The translations under genes were made by a program, and so were the position numbers. This document shows positions 1-7,876 of a DNA stretch of 64,000 nucleotides, in pieces; positions within the stretch are counted from its first letter, which is position 1, and each line of letters begins with the position of its first letter. The notes below the pieces were generated by a model. That model did no database searches. It was not told where the DNA came from and was given only the letters and a program-made list of their open reading frames with translations. The DNA lies in contig NZ_JAVSNJ010000009.1 in the NCBI RefSeq assembly GCF_032144095.1, positions 29,142-93,141 of the forward strand, written 5' to 3'. The DNA is from Sphaerochaeta sp032144095 (GTDB taxonomy: Bacteria; Spirochaetota; Spirochaetia; Sphaerochaetales; Sphaerochaetaceae).

Positions 1-2
1 AC

Positions 3-482
3 CTGTTGGACAGGCTCTCCTTTGAGGTGCTGTTTCTCCCACCGCTACGCGAACGCGGGGAGGACATCCTGTTGCTGGCGACATACTTTGGGTCCAAGAT
101 GGCCCTTGAGTGTGGGAAGAGTGAGATGCCACAGTTTAGCAAGAAGGTCATGGCTCAGCTGGAGGCCTATAGCTGGCCGGGCAACGTACGGGAACTGAAG
201 AACGTTGTGGAGCGGGCAGTCTACCGCAGCGACACCATGCGCATCGAAGAGGTACAGTTCGACCCCTTTGCAAACCCCTATGCTGAACAGCCGATGAAAA
301 AACCCATTGGTGAAATCCTCGACCTCTCTCGATATGAAGAGGCTCGCCAGGAGCTTGAGCTCTCCTACATGAAAGCGGCACTGCAGCAGAGTGAAGGCAA
401 CCAGCGTTCGGCTGCAAAGGCCTTGAACCTCAGCTATGACCAGTTCCGCGGCCTCTTCAGAAAATACAAGGACCGGATATAG
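3..482 (+). CDS. pspF: PspF-like sigma-54 activator, C-terminal part (5' end outside window)
   Basis: Only the last ~160 residues are present; the frame is open to the left edge, so the gene starts upstream. What remains is the end of an AAA+ sigma-54 activator domain (arginine-finger stretch PPLRER, then WPGNVRELKNVVERAV, the sensor II region) followed by a Fis-type helix-turn-helix (SEGNQRSAAKALNLSYDQFRGLFRKY). The Walker and GAFTGA motifs lie outside the window. Assignment to PspF rests on the short C-terminus and on the convergent pspA-pspC genes, whose promoter is of sigma-54 type. Known role in the family: enhancer-binding activator of psp genes, held inactive by PspA until membrane stress. 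Confidence 0.85.
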   Translation: MLDRLSFEVLFLPPLRERGEDILLLATYFGSKMALECGKSEMPQFSKKVMAQLEAYSWPGNVRELKNVVERAVYRSDTMRIEEVQFDPFANPYAEQPMKKPIGEILDLSRYEEARQELELSYMKAALQQSEGNQRSAAKALNLSYDQFRGLFRKYKDRI

Positions 483-486
483 AGAA

Positions 487-510
487 CCAGGGTATCCGAA
501 GATACCCTGG
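487..510 (-). terminator. Hairpin terminator between convergent pspF and pspC
   Basis: A perfect 10-bp inverted repeat, CCAGGGTATC / GATACCCTGG, has a 4-nt loop. Read on the minus strand the loop is UUCG closed by C-G, a very stable tetraloop, and the stem is followed by a U-rich stretch (TTCTCT). It therefore probably terminates the leftward pspA-pspC transcript. On the plus strand there is no T-run, so termination of pspF would be weaker. Confidence 0.6.
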
Positions 511-544
511 CAGGATGAGATACGACACAAACAACGCTCGATCG

Positions 545-748
545 TTACCTGGAAGGCATCAGCAGTGCAGCGCCTAGGTAGATGATTCCGATCTTGGTAA
601 ACCCTACGGTGAACAAGAGCACCACCGCTATGATCCTCAATGCCGCCACGGGGAGGCCCGACCAGTTGGCTAGGCCTGCCAGCACTCCCAGTACAAATCC
701 GTTCTGCTCCCGAAAGAGCCTACGGGTGTCGTGACGCTGGCTTTCCAT
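545..748 (-). CDS. pspC: PspC-domain membrane protein
   Basis: A 67-residue protein, essentially only a PspC domain: a basic N-terminus (RRLFREQNGFVLGVLAGLANW) with the conserved GV-GLA turn, then a hydrophobic segment that spans the membrane (residues ~36-64) ending in LLMPSR. In the Psp system PspC senses membrane stress and can recruit PspA to the membrane. Its ATG overlaps the pspA stop by one base (TAATG), so the two are translationally coupled and share the sigma-54 promoter upstream of pspA. Confidence 0.85.
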   Translation of the reverse strand: MESQRHDTRRLFREQNGFVLGVLAGLANWSGLPVAALRIIAVVLLFTVGFTKIGIIYLGAALLMPSR

Positions 749-1413
749 TATACTTTCTCCTTCATCGAAAGCTTCAGTGCTGCAAGCTCCTGATCGATGG
801 CACTGTCGGTCTCCATCTTGTTGAACTCATCGGCTGAGGATCGCGTTCCCTGGTAGCCAGCCATCTCGGCATCGGCCTCCATGCGATCGATCTTGCTCTC
901 CAGTTCGCTGAACTTACGGGCAAGGTCGCTGCTGTCGCTGGAACGAAGGGTCTGTGCTACCTGTTTCTTCTCTTTTGCACTGGTTGCCCTCTGGACGAGA
1001 ATCTTCTGCTTGTCCTTCACTTCCTTCAGCTTGTCAGCGATCTGGGCCAGCTGGACCTCCTGGCTTGAGAGGATGGTCTCAAGGTTTGTCAGCTGCTCGT
1101 CGATGAGGCGGATCCTTTCGCTGCAATGGCTCTTCTCTGCAAGGGCCTCACGGGCAAGGTCCTCCCGCCCGTTCGTAATGGCGAGCCTGGCCCGGTCTTC
1201 CCACCGTACGATGGCCTTCTCCAGCTCGGCCCGCTCTTTTGTAAGGCTTGTCTTTTCTGCCTTGCGTGCCGCTGCCGAAGAACGGGCCTTGAGGAGGGTG
1301 TCCTGCAGTTCTGTAATCATGAGGTTGATCATCTTGGCTGGGTCTTCGATCCTATCAAGGGCGCTATGTACATTCGAATTGAAGATGTCTGCGATCCTTT
1401 TGAACATGTTCAT
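748..1413 (-). CDS. pspA: Phage shock protein A (PspA/IM30 family)
   Basis: About 221 residues, the same size as E. coli PspA (222). The N-terminus MNMFKRIADIFNSNVHSALDRIEDPAKMINLMITELQD matches the amphipathic helix and first coiled coil of PspA/IM30; the rest is long charged heptad-like helix. The frame stays open to 1497, but the extension would cross the sigma-54 promoter at 1464-1480, so the start is placed at 1413, six bases after AAGGAG (ATGs at 1416 and 1407 are alternatives). Known role: an ESCRT-III-like protein that coats damaged inner membrane and inhibits PspF. Confidence 0.92.
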   Translation of the reverse strand: MNMFKRIADIFNSNVHSALDRIEDPAKMINLMITELQDTLLKARSSAAARKAEKTSLTKERAELEKAIVRWEDRARLAITNGREDLAREALAEKSHCSERIRLIDEQLTNLETILSSQEVQLAQIADKLKEVKDKQKILVQRATSAKEKKQVAQTLRSSDSSDLARKFSELESKIDRMEADAEMAGYQGTRSSADEFNKMETDSAIDQELAALKLSMKEKV

Positions 1414-1463
1414 CATGGTCTCCTTCTGCCACTGTGTGGCTTGTGTTGGTACGCTAATAGCAA

Positions 1464-1480
1464 TGCACAAGCCGTGCCAA
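1464..1480 (-). promoter_or_regulatory. Sigma-54 (-24/-12) promoter of pspA-pspC
   Basis: Read leftward the site is TTGGCACGGCTTGTGCA. It matches the sigma-54 consensus (TGGCACG, four bases, TTGC) at every fixed position except the first T of the -12 element; the invariant GG and GC pairs are correctly spaced. It lies about 50 nt upstream of the chosen pspA start, and a sigma-54 activator gene is next door. Confidence 0.85.
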
Positions 1481-1559
1481 CTTTGAAAAGAAGGCATTCA
1501 GAGAGAAAAACTGGGGTTTTGTCCCCAATTTCGTACCATTTCTTCCAATACTACTGGTG

Positions 1560-1580
1560 TGTTGGTAAAAAATACCAACA
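1560..1580. promoter_or_regulatory. Candidate PspF enhancer (UAS) upstream of pspA
   Basis: A perfect inverted repeat TGTTGGTA-AAAAA-TACCAACA. Measured from the expected pspA start of transcription (~1453) it lies at about -107 to -127, the range where sigma-54 activators bind. A second, shorter inverted repeat (TGGGG/CCCCA, 1512-1527) lies between. That PspF binds here is inferred from position and symmetry; no protein-specific consensus was applied. Confidence 0.5.
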
Positions 1581-1659
1581 AGAATGGATTATTTAGCCAC
1601 CTATAGCAGGTTTTGTTGTCAATGGACCATATACCCTCTCCATGGCCTGGCAATCCTTC

Positions 1660-1688
1660 TTGTACCCTAGGCTCTAAGCGTGTAGACT
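1660..1688 (+). promoter_or_regulatory. Sigma-70 promoter of rsmI, giving a leaderless mRNA
   Basis: TTGTAC (1660-1665), a 17-bp spacer and TAGACT (1683-1688). Seven bases separate the -10 box from the ATG at 1696, so transcription should begin at or next to the A of the start codon. No Shine-Dalgarno sequence is visible. Confidence 0.6.
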
Positions 1689-1695
1689 GGCTTGC

Positions 1696-2403
1696 ATGAG
1701 TACCTTATATATGGTTGCCACTCCCATAGGGAATCTTGATGACATCACCTACCGTGCAGTCGAGACACTGCGCAGTGTCGACGTCATCGCCTGTGAGGAT
1801 ACCCGGCATACCCAGACCCTCCTGCAGAAGTATGAGATCCAGAAACGCCTGATCGCATGCCATGCCCATAATGAAATAAACTCAGCCCAGGGAATCGTTG
1901 CCCTGATGCAGGCTGGCAGTGATGTAGCCTTTGTCAGCGATGCCGGTACCCCTGGCATCAGCGACCCGGGGCTTCGTGTCGTGAAGGCTGTCAGGGAAGC
2001 GGGCTTTGCAGTGGTACCCATCCCGGGCCCTTCTGCCGTAGCAACCCTGGTAAGTGTGGCCGGCTATGTGGGAAAGAGCTTTACCTTTGAAGGCTTCCTC
2101 TCCCCCCGAAAGGGCAGGAGGACCAAGCGCCTTGCCGAGCTGCTTGCCCGCAATGAGGCCTTCATCATCTATGAATCCCCGTTTCGCATCGTCAAGACCC
2201 TTGACGAGATAGCGGCCATAGACAGCCAGCGCCAGGTTGTCGCAGGACGGGAGATGACCAAGAAGTTTGAGGAGTTTCTGGTTGGGACAGCGGCAGAGGT
2301 TTCCGCCCAGCTTTCCAGCCGGCAAGCCATAAAAGGGGAGTTTGCCCTCTGCATAGCCCCCACTGAGGCCTCTGATAGCGATGATGACGATAGCGAAGCT
2401 TAG
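1696..2403 (+). CDS. rsmI: 16S rRNA (cytidine-1402-2'-O)-methyltransferase RsmI
   Basis: A 235-residue tetrapyrrole-methylase-fold enzyme. Family hallmarks are intact: LYMVATPIGNLDDIT at the N-terminus, CEDTRHTQTLL, VSDAGTPGISDPG and PIPGPSA (SAM pocket), FEGFLSPRKGRR and YESPFRI. RsmI 2'-O-methylates C1402 of 16S rRNA in the decoding centre, using SAM. The C-terminus ends in an acidic tail. A promoter immediately upstream predicts a leaderless transcript. The 3' end overlaps the next methyltransferase gene by 23 nt, so the two rRNA/tRNA modification genes form an operon. Confidence 0.95.
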   Translation: MSTLYMVATPIGNLDDITYRAVETLRSVDVIACEDTRHTQTLLQKYEIQKRLIACHAHNEINSAQGIVALMQAGSDVAFVSDAGTPGISDPGLRVVKAVREAGFAVVPIPGPSAVATLVSVAGYVGKSFTFEGFLSPRKGRRTKRLAELLARNEAFIIYESPFRIVKTLDEIAAIDSQRQVVAGREMTKKFEEFLVGTAAEVSAQLSSRQAIKGEFALCIAPTEASDSDDDDSEA

Positions 2404-3187
2404 GACACTGAAGGATCGCACCTGCGTGCGCAAGTGCGCCCTGCTTTTCCACGAACAGGCACAGGGTGTGTTGCGGGGCCAGGAGCCTGACCGGCTCTAC
2501 CTGCAAGGACTCTGCTCCCTGTTCGACTCCATCCAGTTCAACGAGGTCCTCTCGCACGAGCAACGCTCAACCCTGGACAAGCTTGCTTGCAAGCTAGCCA
2601 CCTCCTCGGGCCCGGGTCTTGCCTTCGCCCTTGAGGATATGCACCATCTGCTGCTTGGTGCCTTGGGCAGCGAACCCTCTGACTGGGATTTTGTCGATGC
2701 ACATGGGGCCCTGGACAGCTCCAGGCGGAGTGTGCTTCCCCACATCCTCATCCTTGACCGGGTACGCTCCCCCTTCAATGTAGGCTCCATCTTCCGTAGT
2801 GCCGATTCCTTTGGCATCGAGGAGATCTGGCTGGTGGAAGGGAGTGCTTCTGCCCTCCACCCCAGGGCCGTCAAGTCATCACGGGGCTGTACAGCCACCG
2901 TTGCCTACCGGTACATGAGTGAAGAAACAGTGGAAGAAGAGATAGAAAAACGCTCCCTTCCTCTCTTTGCCCTGGAGCTTGGAGGTAGGGAGATAGGCGA
3001 GTTTCCGTTCCCCTCTGAAGGGGCGGCTGTCATCGGAAGTGAGGAGATGGGGGTAAGTCCCTACCTGCTCGGTCTCTGTGACCGGAGCCTTGGTAGGCTA
3101 TCCATTGCCATGGCAGGGACCAAAGGGTCGCTGAACGTCTCGGTTGCCACCGGGATCATGCTGCACAGGTGGTTTACGACCTGTTAG
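2381..3187 (+). CDS. SpoU/TrmH-family RNA 2'-O-ribose methyltransferase
   Basis: 268 residues. The C-terminal half is a SPOUT (trefoil-knot) domain with the three SpoU motifs: LDRVRSPFNVGSIFRSADSFGI, AAVIGSEEMGVS and LSIAMAGTKGSLNVSVATGI. The N-terminal ~115 residues are poorly conserved helical sequence. Such enzymes methylate a ribose in tRNA or 23S rRNA; the exact target cannot be told from sequence. It starts inside rsmI and ends 14 nt inside the convergent Lon-like gene. ATG codons at 2381 and 2384 are both possible starts. Confidence 0.85.
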   Translation: MMTIAKLRTLKDRTCVRKCALLFHEQAQGVLRGQEPDRLYLQGLCSLFDSIQFNEVLSHEQRSTLDKLACKLATSSGPGLAFALEDMHHLLLGALGSEPSDWDFVDAHGALDSSRRSVLPHILILDRVRSPFNVGSIFRSADSFGIEEIWLVEGSASALHPRAVKSSRGCTATVAYRYMSEETVEEEIEKRSLPLFALELGGREIGEFPFPSEGAAVIGSEEMGVSPYLLGLCDRSLGRLSIAMAGTKGSLNVSVATGIMLHRWFTTC

Positions 3188-5210
3188 AGGAGGTTACCGC
3201 AAGGTACATCTTCCTCAGCCTATCCTCAATGTCATAGTTGAAGTTCCCTTCGCTATAGTTGCCCTTGGCATTGCGTATCCCTGCAGGTCGGCCTGTGAGG
3301 ATGCGCATCCCCTCATCGATACTCCTGATGGGGTAGATGTGGAATGTCTTCTCCTTGATAGCCTCAAGCACCTCGTAGGGAAGGATCAGGTTGCGGACAT
3401 TCTGCTGGGGGATGATGACACCCTGCTTGCCGGAAAGTCCGGTGGTAAGGCAGGTGCGGTAGAACCCCTCGATCTTCTCGTTGATGCCTCCTACCGGCTG
3501 GATCATGCCCATCTGGTTGACGGATCCGGTGACGGCAATGTCCTGGCGTATCGGCAGTTCCCCTATGGCAGAGAGCAGGGCGTAGAGTTCCGAGGAGGAG
3601 GCGCTGTCCCCATCGACCTCCGCATAGGACTGCTCGAAGGCGATTCCTGCATAGATCGAGAGGGGGAAGGTCCTCGCATAGTGTTTGCGCAGGTACCCTT
3701 CGAGGATGAGAAGCCCCTTGTCGTGGATCTCTCCACTGAGGCCGGCCTCATGCTCGATGTTGACGATCCCCTCATTGCCTGGGGCAACGCTTGCGGTAAT
3801 GACCGTGGGGGTGCCGAACGAAGAGGCGCCGCGGTCCATGACAGCAAGGCCGTTGACCACCCCGATTTTGGTCCCTGTCAGGCTGATGATCATCTCACCG
3901 TTGACGATCTCCTCGTTGATACGGGTCTCCAGGATACCGCTGAAGTAACTTCTCTCGTCGTTTGCCCTGAGGATAAGCTCCTTGTCGATCGCTTCCTTGG
4001 CCTCAAGTTCGGCCCAGTAGTTGGCCTCTATGATGATGTCGTAGAGTTGTGAGAACTGGGTGGTGAGTTCGGATCGGGACTCTGCATACCAGGCGCTGTA
4101 GCGCAAAATCTGTCCGAGCGCGCCGTCGTCAAGTGGACGGCAGTTGTTCTTCTCGGCAAAGTCGAGCAGGTTAGCGATGGCCTTTGCAATATGGGCCTTG
4201 TCCGAGGGCATCGCAAAGTCAAACTGGGCAGAGACCTTGAAGAGGTTCAAGAACTTCTCGTCGTGCTCGGTGAGGGTATCGAAGGTGTCCTCATTGCCCA
4301 TGAGGATGACCTTTACCGGTATGCTGGTCATCTGTGGCCTGACCTGGGCGCTGCGAAGCTCTCCCTTTACCAGCAGGTTTGGCTGCAGGGCAAGGGCCGA
4401 GGCATCGAGATAGCGTTTCAGGGCATCCCAGAGGCCGGCTTCGGAGAGCAGTTCCTCGGCGTTGATGACGATGAACCCTCCCTCGGCTTCCAAGAGGGAG
4501 CCCCCATGCAGGCCCAGATGGGCAAACGCCTGTTTGTCATCGACGGAACCAAAGAGGTTGGAGAAGGTCGGATGTGTCTCTATGATGAGGGGTCTTTTTG
4601 TTGTCCTGCTGTGATTGACCTGTAGGTTAACCCGATATTTGACAAAAAACTGGTCTTTCTTGAGCTGTTCTTCCGTCATGTTCTGTATGTGGGAAGCCCG
4701 TCTTGCCAAATCCGATTGCACATGGTTGAAGAATACCGAGAGTGAGGGAAGGCTGAACCCACGCTTGAGTTCTTCCAGGAGGGACGTTGCCTTTTCCAGG
4801 AAGGTAGCCTTGTCTTGGGCAAGCAGGGCTATGTTCTGGCTGAAAAGCTCCATCGAGTCGGAGAACCTCTCTCCCTCCCCAGGAGGGAAGGTGAGGGCAA
4901 GCGGGGCGTCGGGTTGCAGGAAGTTGTATGCATAGACGATGTCCTGCAATAGGGATATGTCGGCCCTGAATGGTTCAACACTCTCTTTTATGGCATCGAG
5001 CCTGCCACTGCCGGAGTTTCCGCTTACAAAGAGGTTGTACCCTCCCTTCTGTATGGCAAGGCCCATCTGCAGCGAGCGCAAGGCACGCGGCTGACCCACG
5101 ATCGAGGGTTTGAGGGCGAGAGCCCTGCACTCTTGTACCAATGCATCATCGAAATCAAAAGCGGCTTCCTCGTAGGAAAGCCTGTGTATCTTCGTTACCT
5201 TTTCAACCAT
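3174..5210 (-). CDS. AAA_32/LonB-type ATP-dependent protease
   Basis: About 678 residues from the ATG at 5210; an ATG at 5240 would add ten residues unlike the family. The order is a P-loop-like stretch YNLFVSGNSGSGRLDAI, a helical insert, a Walker-B-like GGFIVINAEELL, then a C-terminal Lon protease domain with a Ser-Lys dyad: Ser in DGDSASSSE and Lys in GGINEKIEGF. This matches Lon-related proteins of the YcbZ/COG1067 type, not classical LonA (no LAN domain). The Walker A lysine is Arg. Its substrate is unknown; it is presumably a cytoplasmic quality-control protease. It lies divergent to the Nif3 gene, and its 3' end overlaps the spoU gene by 14 nt. Confidence 0.85.
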   Translation of the reverse strand: MVEKVTKIHRLSYEEAAFDFDDALVQECRALALKPSIVGQPRALRSLQMGLAIQKGGYNLFVSGNSGSGRLDAIKESVEPFRADISLLQDIVYAYNFLQPDAPLALTFPPGEGERFSDSMELFSQNIALLAQDKATFLEKATSLLEELKRGFSLPSLSVFFNHVQSDLARRASHIQNMTEEQLKKDQFFVKYRVNLQVNHSRTTKRPLIIETHPTFSNLFGSVDDKQAFAHLGLHGGSLLEAEGGFIVINAEELLSEAGLWDALKRYLDASALALQPNLLVKGELRSAQVRPQMTSIPVKVILMGNEDTFDTLTEHDEKFLNLFKVSAQFDFAMPSDKAHIAKAIANLLDFAEKNNCRPLDDGALGQILRYSAWYAESRSELTTQFSQLYDIIIEANYWAELEAKEAIDKELILRANDERSYFSGILETRINEEIVNGEMIISLTGTKIGVVNGLAVMDRGASSFGTPTVITASVAPGNEGIVNIEHEAGLSGEIHDKGLLILEGYLRKHYARTFPLSIYAGIAFEQSYAEVDGDSASSSELYALLSAIGELPIRQDIAVTGSVNQMGMIQPVGGINEKIEGFYRTCLTTGLSGKQGVIIPQQNVRNLILPYEVLEAIKEKTFHIYPIRSIDEGMRILTGRPAGIRNAKGNYSEGNFNYDIEDRLRKMYLAVTSSNRS

Positions 5211-5250
5211 GGTCGAACTATAGGTGGTGGAACAAATCAAGTCAACTCTT

Positions 5251-5256
5251 TATACT
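5251..5256 (+). promoter_or_regulatory. -10 box of the Nif3 gene (leaderless start)
   Basis: TATACT lies six bases before the ATG at 5263, so transcription should begin at the start codon. The -35 region (TGGAAC, 5228-5233, 17-bp spacer) is weak. It sits in the divergent gap to the Lon-like gene. Confidence 0.5.
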
Positions 5257-5262
5257 TTGGCC

Positions 5263-6015
5263 ATGAAACGCAATGAATTGGTCAGATATCTTGATGAATA
5301 CCTCTCAATTCCTCTGTTTTCCACGGTAGACCCATCCCTCAATGGGCTGGTTGTAGGTGGTCCTGACAAGGAAATAGCCAAGGTCGCCTTTGCAGTGGAT
5401 GCCTGCCAGAGGACCTTCGATGCAGCACTTGAAGCTGGGGCCGACATGCTCATTGTCCACCACGGACTCTTTTGGGGCAATCCTCTTGCCGTGACCGGCA
5501 CCCACTACAGGCGGATTCAGACCCTGCTGGAAGGGGATGTGGACCTGTATGTGGCCCATCTTCCCCTCGATGCCCATCCTGAGGTGGGGAACAACGCCGT
5601 CATGGCAAAGAGGCTCGCCCTTGTAGATATCCAGCCCTTTGCCCAGTTTCGTGGGATGGAGATCGGATTCAAGGGTAGTTTCCCGAATCCAACCTCAGTC
5701 GAAGAGATTGTCTCAACGCTTGGGTTCAGCAATCCCACTATCCTCCCCTTTGGCAAGAAGGCCCTCAGCACGGTAGGCATTGTCAGTGGCGGGGCCAGTA
5801 GCGATGTCCATACCGCCCTACAAGAGGGACTTGACTGCTTTGTCACCGGTGAATGCGAGCACGAAATCTACAACGATTGCCTGGAGAGTGGCATCACGAT
5901 GATCGGGGGAGGCCACTACGACAGTGAGGTCTTTGGTGTCCAGGCCCTTGGCGAGCATCTTGCAAACCTGTTTGGTCTGGAGACGCTCTTTATCGATACC
6001 CCTACGAAGTTGTAG
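5263..6015 (+). CDS. Nif3-like dinuclear metal-centre protein (YbgI/DUF34 family)
   Basis: 250 residues. Metal-ligand motifs of the Nif3 family are present: MLIVHHGLFWG (two His), THYRRIQTLLEGDVDLYVAHLPLDAHPEVGNN, and near the C-terminus GGHYDSEVFGVQALGEHL. The frame could start at 5224, but the first family-like residues (MKRNELVRYLDEYLSIPLF) begin at 5263, directly behind a TATACT box. The family forms hexameric toroids with two metals per subunit; its in vivo reaction is not settled, although some members are annotated as GTP cyclohydrolase I type 2. lspA follows after 34 nt. Confidence 0.9.
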   Translation: MKRNELVRYLDEYLSIPLFSTVDPSLNGLVVGGPDKEIAKVAFAVDACQRTFDAALEAGADMLIVHHGLFWGNPLAVTGTHYRRIQTLLEGDVDLYVAHLPLDAHPEVGNNAVMAKRLALVDIQPFAQFRGMEIGFKGSFPNPTSVEEIVSTLGFSNPTILPFGKKALSTVGIVSGGASSDVHTALQEGLDCFVTGECEHEIYNDCLESGITMIGGGHYDSEVFGVQALGEHLANLFGLETLFIDTPTKL

Positions 6016-6042
6016 GCAAATGGGAAAAGAGTATAGTATAGT
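6010..6042 (+). promoter_or_regulatory. Promoter of lspA (leaderless or ~5-nt leader)
   Basis: TTGTAG (6010-6015) is 16 bp from TATAGT (6032-6037); a second overlapping TATAGT (6037-6042) lies seven bases before the ATG at 6050. Depending on which box is used, the mRNA begins at the start codon or a few bases before it. Confidence 0.5.
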
Positions 6043-6049
6043 GGCCCCT

Positions 6050-6580
6050 ATGGAAAAGAAACGTACAAACAAGGCGCTGCCTCTCCTGCTTACCTTGGCT
6101 GTGCTGCTCTCCGACCAGCTATCGAAGGCCTGGATAGTCGCCCACATTCCTGAGAACACCATCGGCTACCAGTTCTTTGGGGATTTCCTTGCCATCGTGC
6201 ATGTGCGCAATACCGCCATCGCCTTCAGCATGGGAACCAACTTGCCGATCGCAGTGAAGTGGATTGGATTTGTTTTTGTTCCGTTTCTCCTCCTCCTTGG
6301 CGTAAGCGTGCTATACTTCTCCAGGAAGGTTGAGCTGACGCGCCTGCAGTACTGGATCCTTGCCCTCTTTTTGGGTGGCGGGGCCGGCAATCTGATCGAC
6401 AGGATTTTCCGCTCCTTCAGGGTGGTGGACTTCCTCAGTGTCAAGGTCTATGGGTTCATGGGCCTCCAGCGATGGCCGACCTGGAATATAGCTGATGCTT
6501 CGTTGGTGGTAAGTGCAATATTGCTCGCCCTGACGATTCTGCGTACCCCTACAAAGAAGAAGGAAACGAACGATGTCTAA
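6050..6580 (+). CDS. lspA: Lipoprotein signal peptidase (signal peptidase II)
   Basis: 176 residues with four predicted membrane helices. Family motifs are present: SDQLSKAWI in helix 1, VHVRNTAIAFSMG (the NxGxAF-type box), GGGAGNLIDRIFRSFRVVDFLS and WNIADASLVVS. The aspartates in NLIDR and IADAS are the catalytic pair that cleaves the prolipoprotein signal peptide before the lipid-modified cysteine. A long upstream extension of the frame is rejected because the promoter sits just before 6050. The 3' end overlaps the next gene by 8 nt. Confidence 0.96.
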   Translation: MEKKRTNKALPLLLTLAVLLSDQLSKAWIVAHIPENTIGYQFFGDFLAIVHVRNTAIAFSMGTNLPIAVKWIGFVFVPFLLLLGVSVLYFSRKVELTRLQYWILALFLGGGAGNLIDRIFRSFRVVDFLSVKVYGFMGLQRWPTWNIADASLVVSAILLALTILRTPTKKKETNDV

Positions 6581-6860
6581 GAAAACGAACACTCTCTGGT
6601 TCATGGTAGCGGCGACGGTGCTCAACATAGTGCTCATGCTTGTGCTGTTCTTGGCTTGCTTCATCCTCATCACCCGGTTTGTCGATCCTGCGAGTTCGCT
6701 GGTTCCCCTGTGGCTGGGCCTCTCCTTTCTGGTGAGCATCGGAGGAAGCTTCTGGCTCTATTCTGTCCTCATCAAGTGGATGGCAAAGCGTTTCAACCTT
6801 GAAGAAAACCTGGCTCCCCTCTTCAACAAGAGGAAGAAGAAGCCTCGTCGGGAGGAGTAG
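6573..6860 (+). CDS. Small two-helix membrane protein, function unknown
   Basis: 95 residues. There are two hydrophobic helices (about residues 8-32 and 42-66), then an amphipathic stretch and a very basic tail (NKRKKKPRREE), which predicts a cytoplasmic C-terminus by the positive-inside rule. I do not recognise the family. It overlaps lspA by 8 nt, so it is probably co-translated with the peptidase and expressed at the inner membrane. Confidence 0.7.
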   Translation: MSKKTNTLWFMVAATVLNIVLMLVLFLACFILITRFVDPASSLVPLWLGLSFLVSIGGSFWLYSVLIKWMAKRFNLEENLAPLFNKRKKKPRREE

Positions 6861-6865
6861 GAGCG

Positions 6866-7876
6866 ATGCCTTCCTCAATTGCCTCCTTCACCAAGATATC
6901 CTGGTACCCTTTCAGCGATGAGCCGGTCATCCGCAGCCTCTGGTATATGCCACGGCTGTGTGACCCGTTCTTCTTGTTTCCTGAGCAGAGTCCCGATGGA
7001 AAATGGCACCTTTTCGGGCATACCTGGATTGGGATCGAGCACTTCATCAGCGAAAACGGCATCTCCTGGCAACCGAGGAAAATGATCGAGCTCAGGGGTC
7101 ATTCTCCCACCATCTTCCAACAGGATGGGATGTGGTACCTCCTGTATGAGAAACATGATGCCTCCCCCCCTTCCTTCAGGAAGTGGAGGCCAGGCAGGCG
7201 GGACAAGAACCATGCAAGCCGTTTTGAAATGCGCTCCTCCAGCGACCTCATCCTCTTCAGCGAGCCCAAGATCATCCTGGACAGCAAGGACGTCCCCTTC
7301 TCTGGAGACGGCCTGGAAAAACCCAGGATCTCGCGACCCCAGCTATTCAGGGACAAGCAGGGCTACCGCCTCTATTTCGGGGCCTCCCATGTTATTCTTG
7401 AGGATACCAAGCAGAAGGCCACCCGGCACTTCGCCCTTGCCATCTCTTCCTCCCTGGAAGGGCCCTATGCCCTGGCAAATGAGGGTGAACCCTTGCTCTC
7501 CCCCAACGCTGACGACCCCTACCGCAATATGGCATGCGGAAGCATCAAGGTAGTACAGGCCTCTGATGGGTATGTGGGCTTTGAATGTGCCATGCACTGG
7601 GACAAGAAGCGGGCGAAGACCACTTCGTCCTTGCTGCAGCTGGAGAGTCCTGATGGATTGGTGTGGAAACCCTCGTTCCGTCCGGTTGTCCTGCCGACAC
7701 CCCAACGGGGTTGGGCAAGCCGCTACATAGTCAGCTGTGACCTCCACTTCAAGGAGGAGGAGGCCTGCTGGTACTGTTACTATTCGGCAAACACCCATTC
7801 GGGGTTCTTCCCTGTCAGGGAGTCCATAGGCCTGTTGCTGGGCAAGGACCCAAATCTCAGGAAGGTGTTCCTCTAA
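6866..7876 (+). CDS. Five-bladed beta-propeller glycosidase-like protein
   Basis: 336 residues, without signal peptide, so cytoplasmic. The pattern of repeated blades (DPFFLFPEQSPDGKWHLFGHTW, HSPTIFQQDGMWYLLYEK, ISRPQLFRDKQGYRLYFGAS, MACGSIKVVQASDGYVGFECAM) matches the GH43/GH32/GH130 five-bladed propeller superfamily, which hydrolyses or phosphorolyses sugar linkages. I cannot assign a GH family or name the catalytic acids. AGGAG lies five bases before the ATG at 6866. The 3' end overlaps the convergent acyl-ACP thioesterase gene by 20 nt with no terminator between. Confidence 0.6.
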   Translation: MPSSIASFTKISWYPFSDEPVIRSLWYMPRLCDPFFLFPEQSPDGKWHLFGHTWIGIEHFISENGISWQPRKMIELRGHSPTIFQQDGMWYLLYEKHDASPPSFRKWRPGRRDKNHASRFEMRSSSDLILFSEPKIILDSKDVPFSGDGLEKPRISRPQLFRDKQGYRLYFGASHVILEDTKQKATRHFALAISSSLEGPYALANEGEPLLSPNADDPYRNMACGSIKVVQASDGYVGFECAMHWDKKRAKTTSSLLQLESPDGLVWKPSFRPVVLPTPQRGWASRYIVSCDLHFKEEEACWYCYYSANTHSGFFPVRESIGLLLGKDPNLRKVFL

